Of a DNA stretch of 64,000 nucleotides, positions 1 through 8,739 are shown piece after piece. The notes under the pieces are model-generated. The model worked only from the letters and a program-made list of their open reading frames with translations, was not told where the DNA came from and searched no databases. Position 1 is the stretch's first letter; every line of letters begins with the position of its first letter. The DNA lies in NCBI RefSeq assembly GCF_027571405.1, contig NZ_CP092968.1, positions 3,886,001 to 3,950,000 on the forward strand, in the 5' to 3' direction. The stretch comes from Methylocystis parvus OBBP. Lineage in GTDB: Bacteria; Pseudomonadota; Alphaproteobacteria; Rhizobiales; Beijerinckiaceae. The translations under genes were made by a program, and so were the position numbers.

Positions 1-1179
1 AAACTCGGCGCGCGCCGCGCCATACTTTCGGTCGTGCTCGCGGGGGCTTTCGTCACCTATGGCGGCGTCAGCCTCTTCGTCGCCTTCTTCGTGCTCGCGC
101 CGATGGCGCAGGAGCTGTTTCGCGCATCAGGCACGCCGCGCCGCCTGGCGCCTGCTTCTATCGCGCTCGGCACCTCGACTTTCACGATGTCGGCGCTACC
201 CGGAACGCCGGCGATTCAAAATGCGATCCCCATGCCCTTTTTCGGCACGACAGCTTTCGCCGCGCCTGGCCTCGGCCTTGTCGCGGCGCTGATCATGCTC
301 GGTTTCGGCATGTGCTGGCTCATATGGGCGGAGCGCGCCGCGCGCCGGCGCGGCGAGGGATATGGCGACGCGCCGACCGCCACGGTCGATGTGACGGCGG
401 ATCAGCCGATTCGCGAGCGGGCGGCGACCGCCCGAGAATTCGATCTCGCGGAAATTCCTCACGGCCATCGCGCCGACGCACCCAATATTTTTATCGCCGC
501 GCTTCCACTCATTGTGGTCGTCGGCGTCAATCTTGTCATGTCTCTCGGCGTCCTTCCGCGAATGGACGATTCGTTTCTCGCAGAGGAGCGCTGGGGTCCG
601 ACGACGCTCGCCGCCGTCAGCGGCGTCTGGTCGGTGATCGTGGCGCTGGCGGCGGCGATCGTCACGGTGATCGCGCTGAACTGGCGAAGATTGACAAAGA
701 TCCGCGAAAGCGTCGACGCTGGCGTGACCGCGTCAGCGCTGCCGCTTCTCAGCGTCGCCAGTCTGGTGGGGTTTGGCGCTGTCGTCGCCGCCATGCCGGC
801 CTTCGCGGCGGTTCGCACATGGGCGCTTTCGATCGAAGGCGGGCCGCTCGTCTCGCTCGCCATTGCGACCAATGTTCTCGCATCGTTGACGGGATCGGCT
901 TCTGGCGGCCTCACCATCGCGCTGGATACGCTCGGAGAGACCTATCTGCGTCTCGCAGAGCAGGGCGGGATCGATCCTGCGCTTTTGCATCGCGTCGCGG
1001 TGATCGGCGCGGGAACGCTGGACAGTCTTCCCCATAATGGCGCGGTCGTCACCTTGCTCGCCGTGTGCGGCTGCACGCACAAGGAAAGTTACCTCGACAT
1101 CGTGATGGTCGCCATTGTGAGCGCCATCCTCGCGCTGGTCGCCGTTATTGTCCTTGGCTCGGCATTCGGGTCATTTTGA
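1..1179 (+). CDS. GntP-family permease, 5' truncated by window edge
   Basis: The reading frame is open from the first base and ends at TGA 1177-1179, so the N-terminus lies outside the window. About 390 residues are visible, with many long hydrophobic helices separated by short charged loops and one hydrophilic cytoplasmic loop around residues 115-160. Segments such as GTPAIQNAIPMPFFGTT and the C-terminal SLPHNGAVVTLLAVCG, with the conserved small-residue helices around them, match the GntP/gluconate-citrate permease superfamily, which moves carboxylates or sugar acids across the inner membrane with protons. The substrate cannot be read from the sequence, and no catabolic gene is next to it. 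A tRNA gene on the opposite strand follows. Confidence 0.75.
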   Translation, partial: KLGARRAILSVVLAGAFVTYGGVSLFVAFFVLAPMAQELFRASGTPRRLAPASIALGTSTFTMSALPGTPAIQNAIPMPFFGTTAFAAPGLGLVAALIMLGFGMCWLIWAERAARRRGEGYGDAPTATVDVTADQPIRERAATAREFDLAEIPHGHRADAPNIFIAALPLIVVVGVNLVMSLGVLPRMDDSFLAEERWGPTTLAAVSGVWSVIVALAAAIVTVIALNWRRLTKIRESVDAGVTASALPLLSVASLVGFGAVVAAMPAFAAVRTWALSIEGGPLVSLAIATNVLASLTGSASGGLTIALDTLGETYLRLAEQGGIDPALLHRVAVIGAGTLDSLPHNGAVVTLLAVCGCTHKESYLDIVMVAIVSAILALVAVIVLGSAFGSF

Positions 1180-1264
1180 CTTTTTAGGGGAAGATTAGCC
1201 GCGCCTCAGAAGCCGGTCTCCCGGCGGGCGGTAGCCCCTGTTTTCCGCATGTCTCGCATTATGG

Positions 1265-1340
1265 TGGTAGGCCGGGACGGACTCGAACCGCCAACCAGAC
1301 CGTTATGAGCGGTCGGCTCTAACCATTGAGCTACCGGCCC
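1265..1340 (-). tRNA. tRNA-Ile (CAU, lysidine type) or tRNA-Met
   Basis: A full 76-nt cloverleaf can be folded on the minus strand: acceptor arm GGGCCGG pairing with CCGGCCT (one G-U), discriminator A, and encoded CCA at 1265-1267. The anticodon stem is GACCG/CGGTC with loop CTCATAA, giving anticodon CAU. The acceptor stem carries C4-G69 and C5-G68, the pairs reported as TilS lysidine-synthetase determinants, which favours the minor isoleucine tRNA over elongator methionine tRNA. Loop composition alone cannot exclude Met. Confidence 0.85.
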
Positions 1341-1412
1341 CTGTCGCCTCGGGGACGCTATGTCCTATACAGCAATCCGGCCGGCGGGCAATATCGGGCG
1401 AGGGGGATGGCG

Positions 1413-2066
1413 ATGGATGAGGCGGGCGCTCGCGCGGGCATTGTGGCCGGGGCTTTGGAGCTGGAGCGGCTGGGGCTCAATCATGGTTCGGCGGGAAATC
1501 TTTCTCTGCGCACCGGCGAATTCGCTTTCGTGACGCCAAGCGGCGTCCCCGCGCGCGAACTCGTGCCGGAGCAGATCGCGCGGATGAGGATCGGCGACGC
1601 CGGCGGCGCTTTCGGCGGGCCGCTGCCGCCCTCGAGCGAGTGGCGCTTCCATCTCGACCTCTACGCGGCGCGCGGCGACGTCGGCGCCGTCGTGCATATG
1701 CATTCCACCTACGCCACGACGCTCGCGACGCTGCGGCGCGCCATTCCCGCCGTGCATTACATGATCGCGGCCTTTGGCGGCCCCACCGTGCCCTGCGTCG
1801 GCTACGCCTCTTACGGCACGCCGGAGCTGTCGGCGCTTGTCGTCGAAGGCTTGAAGGACCGCGACGGCGCGCTTCTCGCCAATCACGGCGCCATCGTCAC
1901 CGGGTCCGATATGCGAAAGGCGCTGTGGCGGGCCGTGGAGCTGGAGGCGCTGGCGCAAGTCTATTATCTCGGCGCGCTGGCGGGCGAGCCGGTCGTGCTC
2001 CCGGATGACGAAATTTGGCGAACCGTCGAGAGGTTCAAGAATTACGGGCCGCGTAGCGACGCCTAG
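1413..2066 (+). CDS. class II aldolase/adducin family protein (possible 5-methylthioribulose-1-phosphate aldolase)
   Basis: This 217-residue class II aldolase has the zinc site of the L-fuculose-phosphate aldolase family: HMH at residues 95-97, a distal histidine in LLANHGAIVTG (H158), and a catalytic-type glutamate in PPSSEW (E76). GNLS and TPSG phosphate-binding motifs lie at 29-44. The ATG at 1413 is chosen because GAGGGGG at 1400-1406 sits at a good distance; ATG 1407 is an alternative, and the frame further upstream runs into the tRNA. It faces mtnA convergently with a gap of about 20 bases. The family cleaves phosphorylated ketoses to DHAP plus an aldehyde, so a role in the methylthioribulose-1-phosphate aldolase (DHAP shunt) route is a reasonable inference. 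MtnB dehydratase belongs to the same fold and is the main alternative. Confidence 0.85.
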   Translation: MDEAGARAGIVAGALELERLGLNHGSAGNLSLRTGEFAFVTPSGVPARELVPEQIARMRIGDAGGAFGGPLPPSSEWRFHLDLYAARGDVGAVVHMHSTYATTLATLRRAIPAVHYMIAAFGGPTVPCVGYASYGTPELSALVVEGLKDRDGALLANHGAIVTGSDMRKALWRAVELEALAQVYYLGALAGEPVVLPDDEIWRTVERFKNYGPRSDA

Positions 2067-2088
2067 CGACGTCATTGCAATGACGGAG

Positions 2089-3201
2089 TCAGCCCGCCAA
2101 ATCCGAAAACACCCCCCTCAACCCCGCTTCGCTCGCCGCGCACACGCCCCGCTCGGTGATCAGACCCGTGACATATTTCGCCGGCGTCACGTCGAAAGCC
2201 CAGTTGCGGGCGGACGAGCCTTCCGGCGTCACGAGCACTTCCGTCACGGCGCCGTCGGCGGCGCGGCCGGAGACGTGCGTGACTTCGCGGGCGCTGCGTT
2301 CCTCGATGGGGATATTCGCGACGCCGTCCTCGATGCGCCAGTCGATGGTGGAGCTCGGCAGCGCGACATAAAAGGGCACGCCATTATCATGCGCGGCGAG
2401 CGCCTTAAGATAGGTGCCGATCTTGTTGCAGACGTCGCCGGTCCGCGTCGTGCGATCCGTGCCGACGATGCAGAGATCGACCATGCCGTGCTGCATCAGA
2501 TGACCGCCGGCATTGTCGGCGATGACCGTGTGCGGCACGCCCTCGGAGAGCAGCTCGAAAGCCGTGAGGCTCGCGCCTTGATTGCGCGGCCGCGTCTCGT
2601 CGACCCAGACATGGAGGCCGATTCCCGCCCGCGCCGCCTTGTAGATCGGCGCCAGCGCCGTGCCCCAATCGACCGTGGCGAGCCAGCCGGCGTTGCAATG
2701 GGTGAGGATATTGACCGGCCGGCCGGGATTTTTCTCCGCCGCGTCGCGGATGAGTGCGGCGCCGTGATCGCCGATCGAGGCGCAGCAGGCCACGTCTTCC
2801 TCGGCGATCGCCCCGGCTTCGGCGAAGGCCGCGGCGGCGCGCGCTGCGACAGGGGTGGCGAGGAGCAGCGCTTTCACCCGGTCGAGGCCCCAACGCAGAT
2901 TGACGGCGGTGGGGCGCGTCGCGAGGAGCTTCTCATAGGCGGCCTCGATTGCGGCGTCGCCGGCGTCCGCGGCGGCGGCGAGAGCGAGTCCGTAAGCGCC
3001 CGTCACGCCGATGAGCGGGGCGCCGCGCACCGCCATGTCGCGAATGGCGCGGCTCGCCTCGTCGGAATTATCGAGCGTGAGCGTTTCGAAGCGGTGGGGC
3101 AGGCGGGTCTGGTCGATCACGCGGACGCGCGCGTCGGCCGGGTCTTGGCTCCCGCTTTCGTCGAGCCATATCGTCCTGTAATCGCGCCCGTCGATGCGCA
3201 T
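2089..3201 (-). CDS. mtnA: S-methyl-5-thioribose-1-phosphate isomerase
   Basis: The 370-residue protein matches MtnA along its whole length. MtnA isomerises methylthioribose-1-phosphate to methylthioribulose-1-phosphate in 5'-methylthioadenosine recycling. Visible signatures are [15 protein letters not shown] (59-73), THCNAG with the active-site cysteine C169, [10 protein letters not shown] (201-210), and [20 protein letters not shown] holding the catalytic-type aspartate D249. Length is normal for the family. Its 3' end meets the class II aldolase convergently, and its 5' end is divergent from the Anbu peptidase gene about 110 bases away. No MTA phosphorylase or methylthioribose kinase is visible, so the supply of substrate must be encoded elsewhere. 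Confidence 0.95.
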   Translation of the reverse strand: MRIDGRDYRTIWLDESGSQDPADARVRVIDQTRLPHRFETLTLDNSDEASRAIRDMAVRGAPLIGVTGAYGLALAAAADAGDAAIEAAYEKLLATRPTAVNLRWGLDRVKALLLATPVAARAAAAFAEAGAIAEEDVACCASIGDHGAALIRDAAEKNPGRPVNILTHCNAGWLATVDWGTALAPIYKAARAGIGLHVWVDETRPRNQGASLTAFELLSEGVPHTVIADNAGGHLMQHGMVDLCIVGTDRTTRTGDVCNKIGTYLKALAAHDNGVPFYVALPSSTIDWRIEDGVANIPIEERSAREVTHVSGRAADGAVTEVLVTPEGSSARNWAFDVTPAKYVTGLITERGVCAASEAGLRGVFSDLAG

Positions 3202-3309
3202 GGTCCGCCCCTGATCGTGAGCTTTCGGCCCTTGTGCCTTCTGGCCTGGAACTTGTAAACCGGGGGCCGTGTCGCGACCGGAGGCGTTGCGGCGGGCTCA
3301 GGAGCTTCC

Positions 3310-4062
3310 ATGACCTATTGTTGCGGCATTCTGGTGCGCGACGGGCTGGTGATGATCGCGGATACGCGCACCAATGCCGGGCTCGACAACATCTCCACCT
3401 TCCGCAAGCTCCACGTTTTCGAGCAGCCCGGCGAGCGCGTGCTGATGCTCGCCGCCGCCGGGAATCTCTCCGTGACGCAGGGCGTTTTGAACTTCCTGAA
3501 GGAGGGATTCGAGAATCCCGAGACCAAGGAAATCGAAAGCGCCCTGACGGCGCCGACCATGCTCAAGGCGGCGCAGTTCGTCGGCAAGGCCGTGCGCCGC
3601 GCGCGCGCCGAGGCCTTCGATCCGTCCGATCAGACCAACGGCGTCAGTTTCGACGTGACGATGCTGCTCGGCGGGCAGATCAAGGGCTCGGAGCCGCGCC
3701 TCTTCATGATCTACTCCGCCGGCAACAGCATCGAATGCTCGCAGGACACGAATTATCTGCAGATCGGCGAGCACAAATACGGCAAGCCGATCCTCGACCG
3801 CGCCGCGAATTACGACAGCGACATCTATGACGCGCTGAAGATCGGGCTTATTTCGATGGATTCGACGATCAAGTCGAATCTTTCCGTCGGCCTGCCGATC
3901 GACGTTGCGCTTTTGCGCAAGGACTCGATGGAGCTCGAGGTGCAGACGCGCATCGACGCCGGCGACGAATATTTCCGCGATCTTCGCGAACGCTGGTCGA
4001 AGGCCCTACGCGCGGCGCATATGGCGATACCCGCGCCCCCCTATCGCGGCCGGGAGAAATGA
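3310..4062 (+). CDS. Anbu-type proteasome-like peptidase (ancestral beta subunit)
   Basis: The 250-residue protein begins MTYCCGILVRDGLVMIADTR, the classic start of the proteasome beta/HslV/Anbu fold, in which Thr2 becomes the N-terminal nucleophile after methionine removal. DTRTNAG, SFDVTMLLGG, LFMIYSAGN and the segment around LDSTIKSNLSVG-like residues 180-195 (MDSTIKSNLSVGLPIDVALL) are typical of Anbu rather than HslV, as is the length of about 250 residues. In most genomes Anbu is clustered with an ATP-grasp protein, an alpha-E domain protein and a transglutaminase-like protein. None of these is present here; instead its stop overlaps the start of tsaC by four bases (ATGA). The physiological substrate of Anbu is not established. 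Confidence 0.9.
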   Translation: MTYCCGILVRDGLVMIADTRTNAGLDNISTFRKLHVFEQPGERVLMLAAAGNLSVTQGVLNFLKEGFENPETKEIESALTAPTMLKAAQFVGKAVRRARAEAFDPSDQTNGVSFDVTMLLGGQIKGSEPRLFMIYSAGNSIECSQDTNYLQIGEHKYGKPILDRAANYDSDIYDALKIGLISMDSTIKSNLSVGLPIDVALLRKDSMELEVQTRIDAGDEYFRDLRERWSKALRAAHMAIPAPPYRGREK

Positions 4063-5024
4063 CGATCCGCGCGCCGGCCGACGCGGCGTCGATCGCGCGC
4101 GCCGCGGAGATCCTGCGCGAGGGCGGCCTCGTCGCCTTTCCCACCGAGACGGTCTATGGCCTCGGCGCCGACGCGACGAGCGCCTGGGCCGTCGCGCGCA
4201 TTTACGACGCCAAGGGCCGCCCCTCCTTCAATCCGCTCATCGCCCATGTCGCCGATCTCGACGCGGCGCGGCGCGAAGCTGTTTTGCCGGAGGCGGCGAT
4301 CAGGCTTGCGGAAGCCTTCTGGCCGGGACCGCTGACCATCGTCGCGCCGGCCGCGCCGGGCGGCTCGGTCTGCGAACTGGCGCGGGCGGGCCTGCCCAGC
4401 GTCGCGCTGCGCATCCCGGATCATTCAGTGGCGCGCGCGCTCATCGCGGCGCTCGGCCGGCCCATCGCGGCGCCATCGGCGAATCGCTCGGGCCATGTGA
4501 GCCCGGTCACGGCGGCGCATGTCGCTGAGGATTTGTCGGGCCGCGTCGATATGATTCTCGATGGCGGGCGAACCGTGGCCGGGCTCGAATCGACGATCGT
4601 GTCTTTCTGCGACGCCGAGCCGGCGCTGCTGCGGCCCGGCGCGGCGCGGCGCGAGAAGATCGAGAAGATTCTGGGTCGCAAACTTTCGGCGCCCGCCCGC
4701 GCCGACATCACGGCGCCGGGCATGACCGCGTCCCATTACGCGCCGAAAGCAAGACTTCGATTGGAGGCGCATGAGGTCCTGGCGGGGGAGTCGGCGCTCG
4801 ATTTCGGCGGCAGGCTGAGCGCGTTGGCCCCTGCAGGAACGTTGGTGCGCGATCTTTCCCCGAAAGGCGATCTCGTGGAGGCCGCCGCCAATTTGTTCGC
4901 CTATTTGCGGGAACTCGACGCGCTCGGCGCGGAGAAGATCGCCGTCGCGCATATGCCCGAGCGCGGACTCGGCGAAGCGATCAACGACCGGCTGAGGCGG
5001 GCGGCGGCGCCGCGCGTGGGGTAG
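4059..5024 (+). CDS. tsaC: L-threonylcarbamoyladenylate synthase (Sua5 type)
   Basis: This 321-residue protein has an N-terminal YrdC domain (FPTETVYGLGADATS at about 27-41, KGRPSFNPLIAH at about 51-62, SANRSGHVSP at about 144-153) and the C-terminal Sua5 domain after residue 220 (APGMTASHYAPK). It makes threonylcarbamoyl-AMP from threonine, bicarbonate and ATP for the t6A37 modification of ANN-decoding tRNAs. The length and second domain mark it as Sua5 rather than short TsaC. It starts inside the stop codon of the Anbu gene and is probably cotranscribed with it. Its partner tsaE is encoded at 45594 in this same window. Confidence 0.93.
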   Translation: MTIRAPADAASIARAAEILREGGLVAFPTETVYGLGADATSAWAVARIYDAKGRPSFNPLIAHVADLDAARREAVLPEAAIRLAEAFWPGPLTIVAPAAPGGSVCELARAGLPSVALRIPDHSVARALIAALGRPIAAPSANRSGHVSPVTAAHVAEDLSGRVDMILDGGRTVAGLESTIVSFCDAEPALLRPGAARREKIEKILGRKLSAPARADITAPGMTASHYAPKARLRLEAHEVLAGESALDFGGRLSALAPAGTLVRDLSPKGDLVEAAANLFAYLRELDALGAEKIAVAHMPERGLGEAINDRLRRAAAPRVG

Positions 5025-5229
5025 TGGGGACTTTCACGCGAGCGATCGACTCATTCTCGAAAAAGTTCTCGCTCGAAGAAGCTTTCGACTTCGCTCATGG
5101 ACGCATCTGCAATAGGACGAAGCTCGTCTTTTGAGCCCGCGCAATGTCGCGAGGGCGTTCGCCAAATTGGCGGACCGCGCTTTGGCCGACGCACTCCATC
5201 GTAAAGTCAGAATCGCGGGATTGTCTCGT

Positions 5230-6273
5230 TCAAGCCGCGAGCGCCATCGGGCTCGCCGCGCGCAGATGGAAATCCGCCGTCACGGGGCGCGGCGCGCCGC
5301 GCAACAGCGACGCGCATTCATAGCCGCGCGCGACAAAATCGCCGCCGCCAGCAGAGCACATCTCCACGGCGAGGCGCGTCAGCCGATTGAGCACCGGCTC
5401 CGTCACCCAGGAGAAACGCGGCGCGTCCGGCGCGACGTTGCGCATCAGCGCGACGCGGGCGTCGTTATTCGCCTGGCTCATGCGCGCCTGCCAGCCCGGC
5501 TGCGGCTCCTGCCAGTCATTGGCGACGATGACCGGGCCGCGATAGATGCGCGCCTCGCGCTCCGTGCGTTCGATCAGCGCCAGCTCGCCCGGCTTCACGC
5601 CGGCGAGGGTGAAGAGCGTCGGCCGCGCCAGCGGCTCTCTGGCGATGAGCTGAACGGCGTCTTCGAAAGTCTCGCAGGTTTCGAAGGCGTAGCGCAGCAG
5701 ATGATCGGGCGGCCAGCCGCCTTCGCTCGCCAGGGCGTCGCGCAGGTTGATCGCCGCGTCGGCGACGAAGCCCAGCGCGCCTCTGGTGCGGCGAAGCATC
5801 GGCGCCTGGTTGATCACCGCGCAGAAACGCCCCGGCGCCATCGCGCTCAGCACGCCGACGGCTCCCGGCCAGGTCGCATTGTAGAAATCGCCGGCCGGGC
5901 CGGATTGCCACGCCATCTCGACTGCTTCGCCCAGCCCCTTGAAGGGCCAGTCCAGCGTGCGGCGGATGCGCGGCGAGCCGTCCGGCCCCTCATAGGCCTG
6001 CGTCGTGCAGGCGAAGAGATAGGACATGTTGAGCGTCATTGCGCCGGGAAAGCCGAGAATCGAGACGATGCGCTCCAGCTCCGCCCGATAGGCGGAAGCC
6101 GATTTCTTCAGCCAATTCGCCGCCATGCGGTCGATGGGCGACAGCCAGTAGCGCCCGAGCGGCGCGATGGCGCCAAGGCAGGCGTCGCGCAACGCGGCGG
6201 CGGCGTCGACCCGCGCCTGGGCATGGGCCACGGGTCCGCCGTCGCGCACGTCGAGGAGAGGGATCGGGTTCAT
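5230..6273 (-). CDS. putative cysteine Ntn-hydrolase (acid ceramidase/NAAA-like)
   Basis: This 347-residue protein has no clear signal peptide. The region FACTTQAYEGPDGSPRIRRT followed by LDWPF (88-111) resembles the nucleophile block of acid ceramidase, NAAA and choloylglycine-type hydrolases, in which a cysteine followed by S/T and then a basic-(N/T)-L/M-D motif marks the Ntn active site. On that reading C89 would be the nucleophile, exposed by cleavage before it. Later motifs include APGRFCAVINQAP and RVALMRNVAP. The assignment rests on motif similarity only; a hypothetical protein of another fold is possible. It is transcribed divergently from pgi, and the flanking region 5025-5229 shows no convincing gene. 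Confidence 0.5.
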   Translation of the reverse strand: MNPIPLLDVRDGGPVAHAQARVDAAAALRDACLGAIAPLGRYWLSPIDRMAANWLKKSASAYRAELERIVSILGFPGAMTLNMSYLFACTTQAYEGPDGSPRIRRTLDWPFKGLGEAVEMAWQSGPAGDFYNATWPGAVGVLSAMAPGRFCAVINQAPMLRRTRGALGFVADAAINLRDALASEGGWPPDHLLRYAFETCETFEDAVQLIAREPLARPTLFTLAGVKPGELALIERTEREARIYRGPVIVANDWQEPQPGWQARMSQANNDARVALMRNVAPDAPRFSWVTEPVLNRLTRLAVEMCSAGGGDFVARGYECASLLRGAPRPVTADFHLRAASPMALAA

Positions 6274-6448
6274 CGTTGTCCTTCTGTCAGGAAATCGTCA
6301 TTGAACCGATATCGTTTCCACATCCCGCTGTCATAATACAGTAAAAAATCCGACAGGTTTCTCCGCGCTGCAGCAGAATGCTCATTGGAGTAAATCTTTG
6401 GCCTCGCGTTGGCTGATTCGGCCGACCGCAACCTGCCCCGAGACGCAA

Positions 6449-8089
6449 ATGTCGCACGCCGTCGCCGCCGCCTTCCTCGCGCTGGACGCTCACGCGCCCA
6501 GCCTCGACGCATTTCGCACGCTCGACCTCTTCGCGGCCGACGCCGCGCGCTTCGCCAATTTCAGCGTCGCTCTCGACGAAAATTTCCTCTTCGACTTCTC
6601 CAAGCACAAAGTCACGCGCGAGACGCTCGACCTCCTGCTTGCGCTCGCAAAGGCGCGCAAGCTCGAAGAGTGGCGCGCCGCTTTGTTCGCCGGCGAAGCC
6701 GTCAACAACACCGAGAGGCGCGCCGCCATGCATATGGCGCTGCGCGACCTTTCGTCACGGGCTTTGCCAGTCGGCGGCGAGAATATGCGTCCGGCGATCG
6801 AGGCTGAACGCGAGAAGGTCTACGCTTTCGCGCGCGCCATCCGCAGCGGCGAGGCGAGAGGCGCGACGGGCCTTCCCTTCACGAATGTCGTGAATATCGG
6901 CATTGGCGGGTCCGATCTCGGCCCGGCCATGGCGGCGCGCGCATTGTCGCCCTACGCCGGCGACGGACCGCGCGCGCATTTCGTCTCCAATGTCGACGGC
7001 GCCGATCTCGCCGATACGCTTGCGGACCTCGATCTCGCCCGCACGCTGTTCGTCGTGTCGTCCAAGACGTTCACGACGCAGGAGACGATGGCCAATGCGG
7101 CCAGCGCCCGCGCGCGTCTCGTGGCGGCGCTCGGGGAAGAAGCTGTGTCCAGGCATTTCGCCGCGGTCTCCACCAGACTCGACAAAGTCGCCGCCTTCGG
7201 CATCGATCCTTCCCGCGTCTTCGGCTTCTGGGATTGGGTCGGCGGGCGTTATTCGCTCTGGTCGTCGATCGGCCTTGCGCTCGCCATCGCCATCGGCCCG
7301 GAGAATTTCACGCAGTTCCTGCAGGGCGGCTCCGACGTCGACGAACATTTCCAAGCGGCGCCGCTCGACAGGAACATTCCGGTCTTGATGGGAATGCTTG
7401 GCGTCTGGCATCGCAATGTGATGAAGCGCGGCGCCCATGCGGTCATTCCCTATGACCAGCGCCTCGCGCGCTTCCCTGCTTATCTGCAGCAGCTCGACAT
7501 GGAGTCGAACGGAAAATCGGTGACGCGCGAGGGCGGTTTCGACACGCATGCGACCGGGCCGATCGTTTTCGGCGAGCCGGGAACGAACGGACAGCACGCC
7601 TTCTTCCAGCTCCTGCATCAGGGCACGGACGTCACGCCGATCGACTTCCTTGTCGCCGCGGAGCCGACCGCCGCCGACACGCATCACCACGCGCTTTTGT
7701 TCGCCAACTGCCTCGCGCAGGCCGAGGCGTTCATGCGCGGACGCACGCTCGACGAAGCCAGAGCGCAATTGCGCGCGCAGGGAGCGGACGAAAAAGACGT
7801 GGAGCGCCTCGCGCCGCATAAGGTTTTCTCCGGCGACCGTCCCTCGAGCGTCTTCCTTTATCGCCGTCTCGATCCGCGCACGTTCGGGCGCCTCGTGGCG
7901 CTCTATGAGCACAAGGTCTTCGTTCAGTCGGTGATCTGGGACATTAATCCATTCGATCAGTGGGGCGTGGAGCTCGGCAAGGAGCTCGCGAACAGACTCG
8001 CGCCGATCGTGGAGAACGCTGGCGCGTCGACGGCTGGGCTCGACGGTTCGACGGCGGGACTGATCGGCTGGCGGCGCGCGAAAGCGTGA
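6449..8089 (+). CDS. pgi: glucose-6-phosphate isomerase
   Basis: The 546-residue protein aligns with bacterial phosphoglucose isomerase throughout: NIGIGGSDLGP, HFVSNVDG, SKTFTTQET, WDWVGGRYSLWS, QQLDMESNGK, GEPGTNGQHAFFQLLHQGT (catalytic-type Glu) and FDQWGVELGKELANR. It interconverts glucose-6-phosphate and fructose-6-phosphate in the cytoplasm. ATG 6449 gives the usual N-terminus and family length. An in-frame TTG at 6398, preceded by TTGGAG at a good spacing, would add 17 residues and cannot be excluded. The gene stands alone, divergent from the predicted Ntn-hydrolase. Confidence 0.95.
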   Translation: MSHAVAAAFLALDAHAPSLDAFRTLDLFAADAARFANFSVALDENFLFDFSKHKVTRETLDLLLALAKARKLEEWRAALFAGEAVNNTERRAAMHMALRDLSSRALPVGGENMRPAIEAEREKVYAFARAIRSGEARGATGLPFTNVVNIGIGGSDLGPAMAARALSPYAGDGPRAHFVSNVDGADLADTLADLDLARTLFVVSSKTFTTQETMANAASARARLVAALGEEAVSRHFAAVSTRLDKVAAFGIDPSRVFGFWDWVGGRYSLWSSIGLALAIAIGPENFTQFLQGGSDVDEHFQAAPLDRNIPVLMGMLGVWHRNVMKRGAHAVIPYDQRLARFPAYLQQLDMESNGKSVTREGGFDTHATGPIVFGEPGTNGQHAFFQLLHQGTDVTPIDFLVAAEPTAADTHHHALLFANCLAQAEAFMRGRTLDEARAQLRAQGADEKDVERLAPHKVFSGDRPSSVFLYRRLDPRTFGRLVALYEHKVFVQSVIWDINPFDQWGVELGKELANRLAPIVENAGASTAGLDGSTAGLIGWRRAKA

Positions 8090-8404
8090 GGCTGAAATTC
8101 TGGCGATCCACAGCCAATGGCGCCGTCTCCGCCCGGCGCGCCGGCGAATAGTCGGCGCGCATCGCGTTTCTCGGGCGGCGCTCGTCCATGCAATCGAGCG
8201 CGTCGCCGGCATCGCCTGAAAGCCGGCGGGCGCGCGCTCTCAAATCCAGCTCCACAGCGGTGATCGGCCATCCTTGCCGGTTCGAGGGCCGCTATGTGCG
8301 CCGGCGCGCGCTTCGTGCGGCAGCGCACATCGTTTCTTTTCGAATTAGTTAACTTTCTCCTCACCGAAGCAGTTCGCTCCGGTTCGATCAATGAGGAGGG
8401 TGTC
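8090..8404. other. gene-poor gap downstream of pgi
   Basis: This 315-base stretch has no reading frame with a credible ribosome binding site or recognisable product. It includes GC-rich palindromic patches near 8130-8165 but no clear terminator. The promoter for the small secreted protein at 8405 should lie in its AT-richer end (8330-8395). Confidence 0.5.
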
Positions 8405-8698
8405 ATGATTACCAAAGGTCTTGCTGTCGCGGTCTCCGCTTTTGTTCTCGGCGCCGCCGCTATCCCCGCCGCTTCGGCTGGAACGGTTTCCGAGCAGCGC
8501 GTCACGCGCGTCGACGATTTCGGGAACCGCGTCACGAAAACGCGCATCGTGAAATTCGACGATTTCGGCAACCGCTCCGCGGCCATCCGCATCGTTCGCG
8601 CCGATCCGTTCGGCAACAAGATGGTCAAGACCATCCGCACCGACGGCTTCGGCGATCGCATCGTCGACACCCGCTTCGTGTCGCATCGCGATTTTTAA
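8405..8698 (+). CDS. small secreted protein with four DxFGN[RK] repeats
   Basis: This 97-residue product begins at ATG 8405 after a strong GAGGAGG site (8393-8399). Residues 1-25 form a signal peptide ending ASAG. The mature part is almost entirely four imperfect repeats of 14-15 residues, each with a D-x-F-G-(N/D)-(R/K) core followed by a basic T-R-I-V-type strand: DDFGNR, DDFGNR, DPFGNK, DGFGDR. The regular alternation suggests a small repeat of beta-turns exported to the periplasm or beyond. No enzyme motif or cysteine is present. It is followed 41 bases later by another small exported protein, so both may belong to one envelope-related transcript. The function is unknown. Confidence 0.75.
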   Translation: MITKGLAVAVSAFVLGAAAIPAASAGTVSEQRVTRVDDFGNRVTKTRIVKFDDFGNRSAAIRIVRADPFGNKMVKTIRTDGFGDRIVDTRFVSHRDF

Positions 8699-8739
8699 CC
8701 CGCTCAGCTTCGCGGAAATTTCAACAAGGGATGACGACG

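Noticed and set aside
5025..5229. Possible short gene on the minus strand upstream of 5219 (ending ESFFERELFRE)
   Set aside because: The helical-looking end is preceded by a frame break and no ribosome binding site. It could be a decayed gene, but the evidence is too thin.
6755..8212. 485-codon antisense frame over pgi
   Set aside because: The sense strand is an unambiguous glucose-6-phosphate isomerase, and the antisense product has no recognisable feature.
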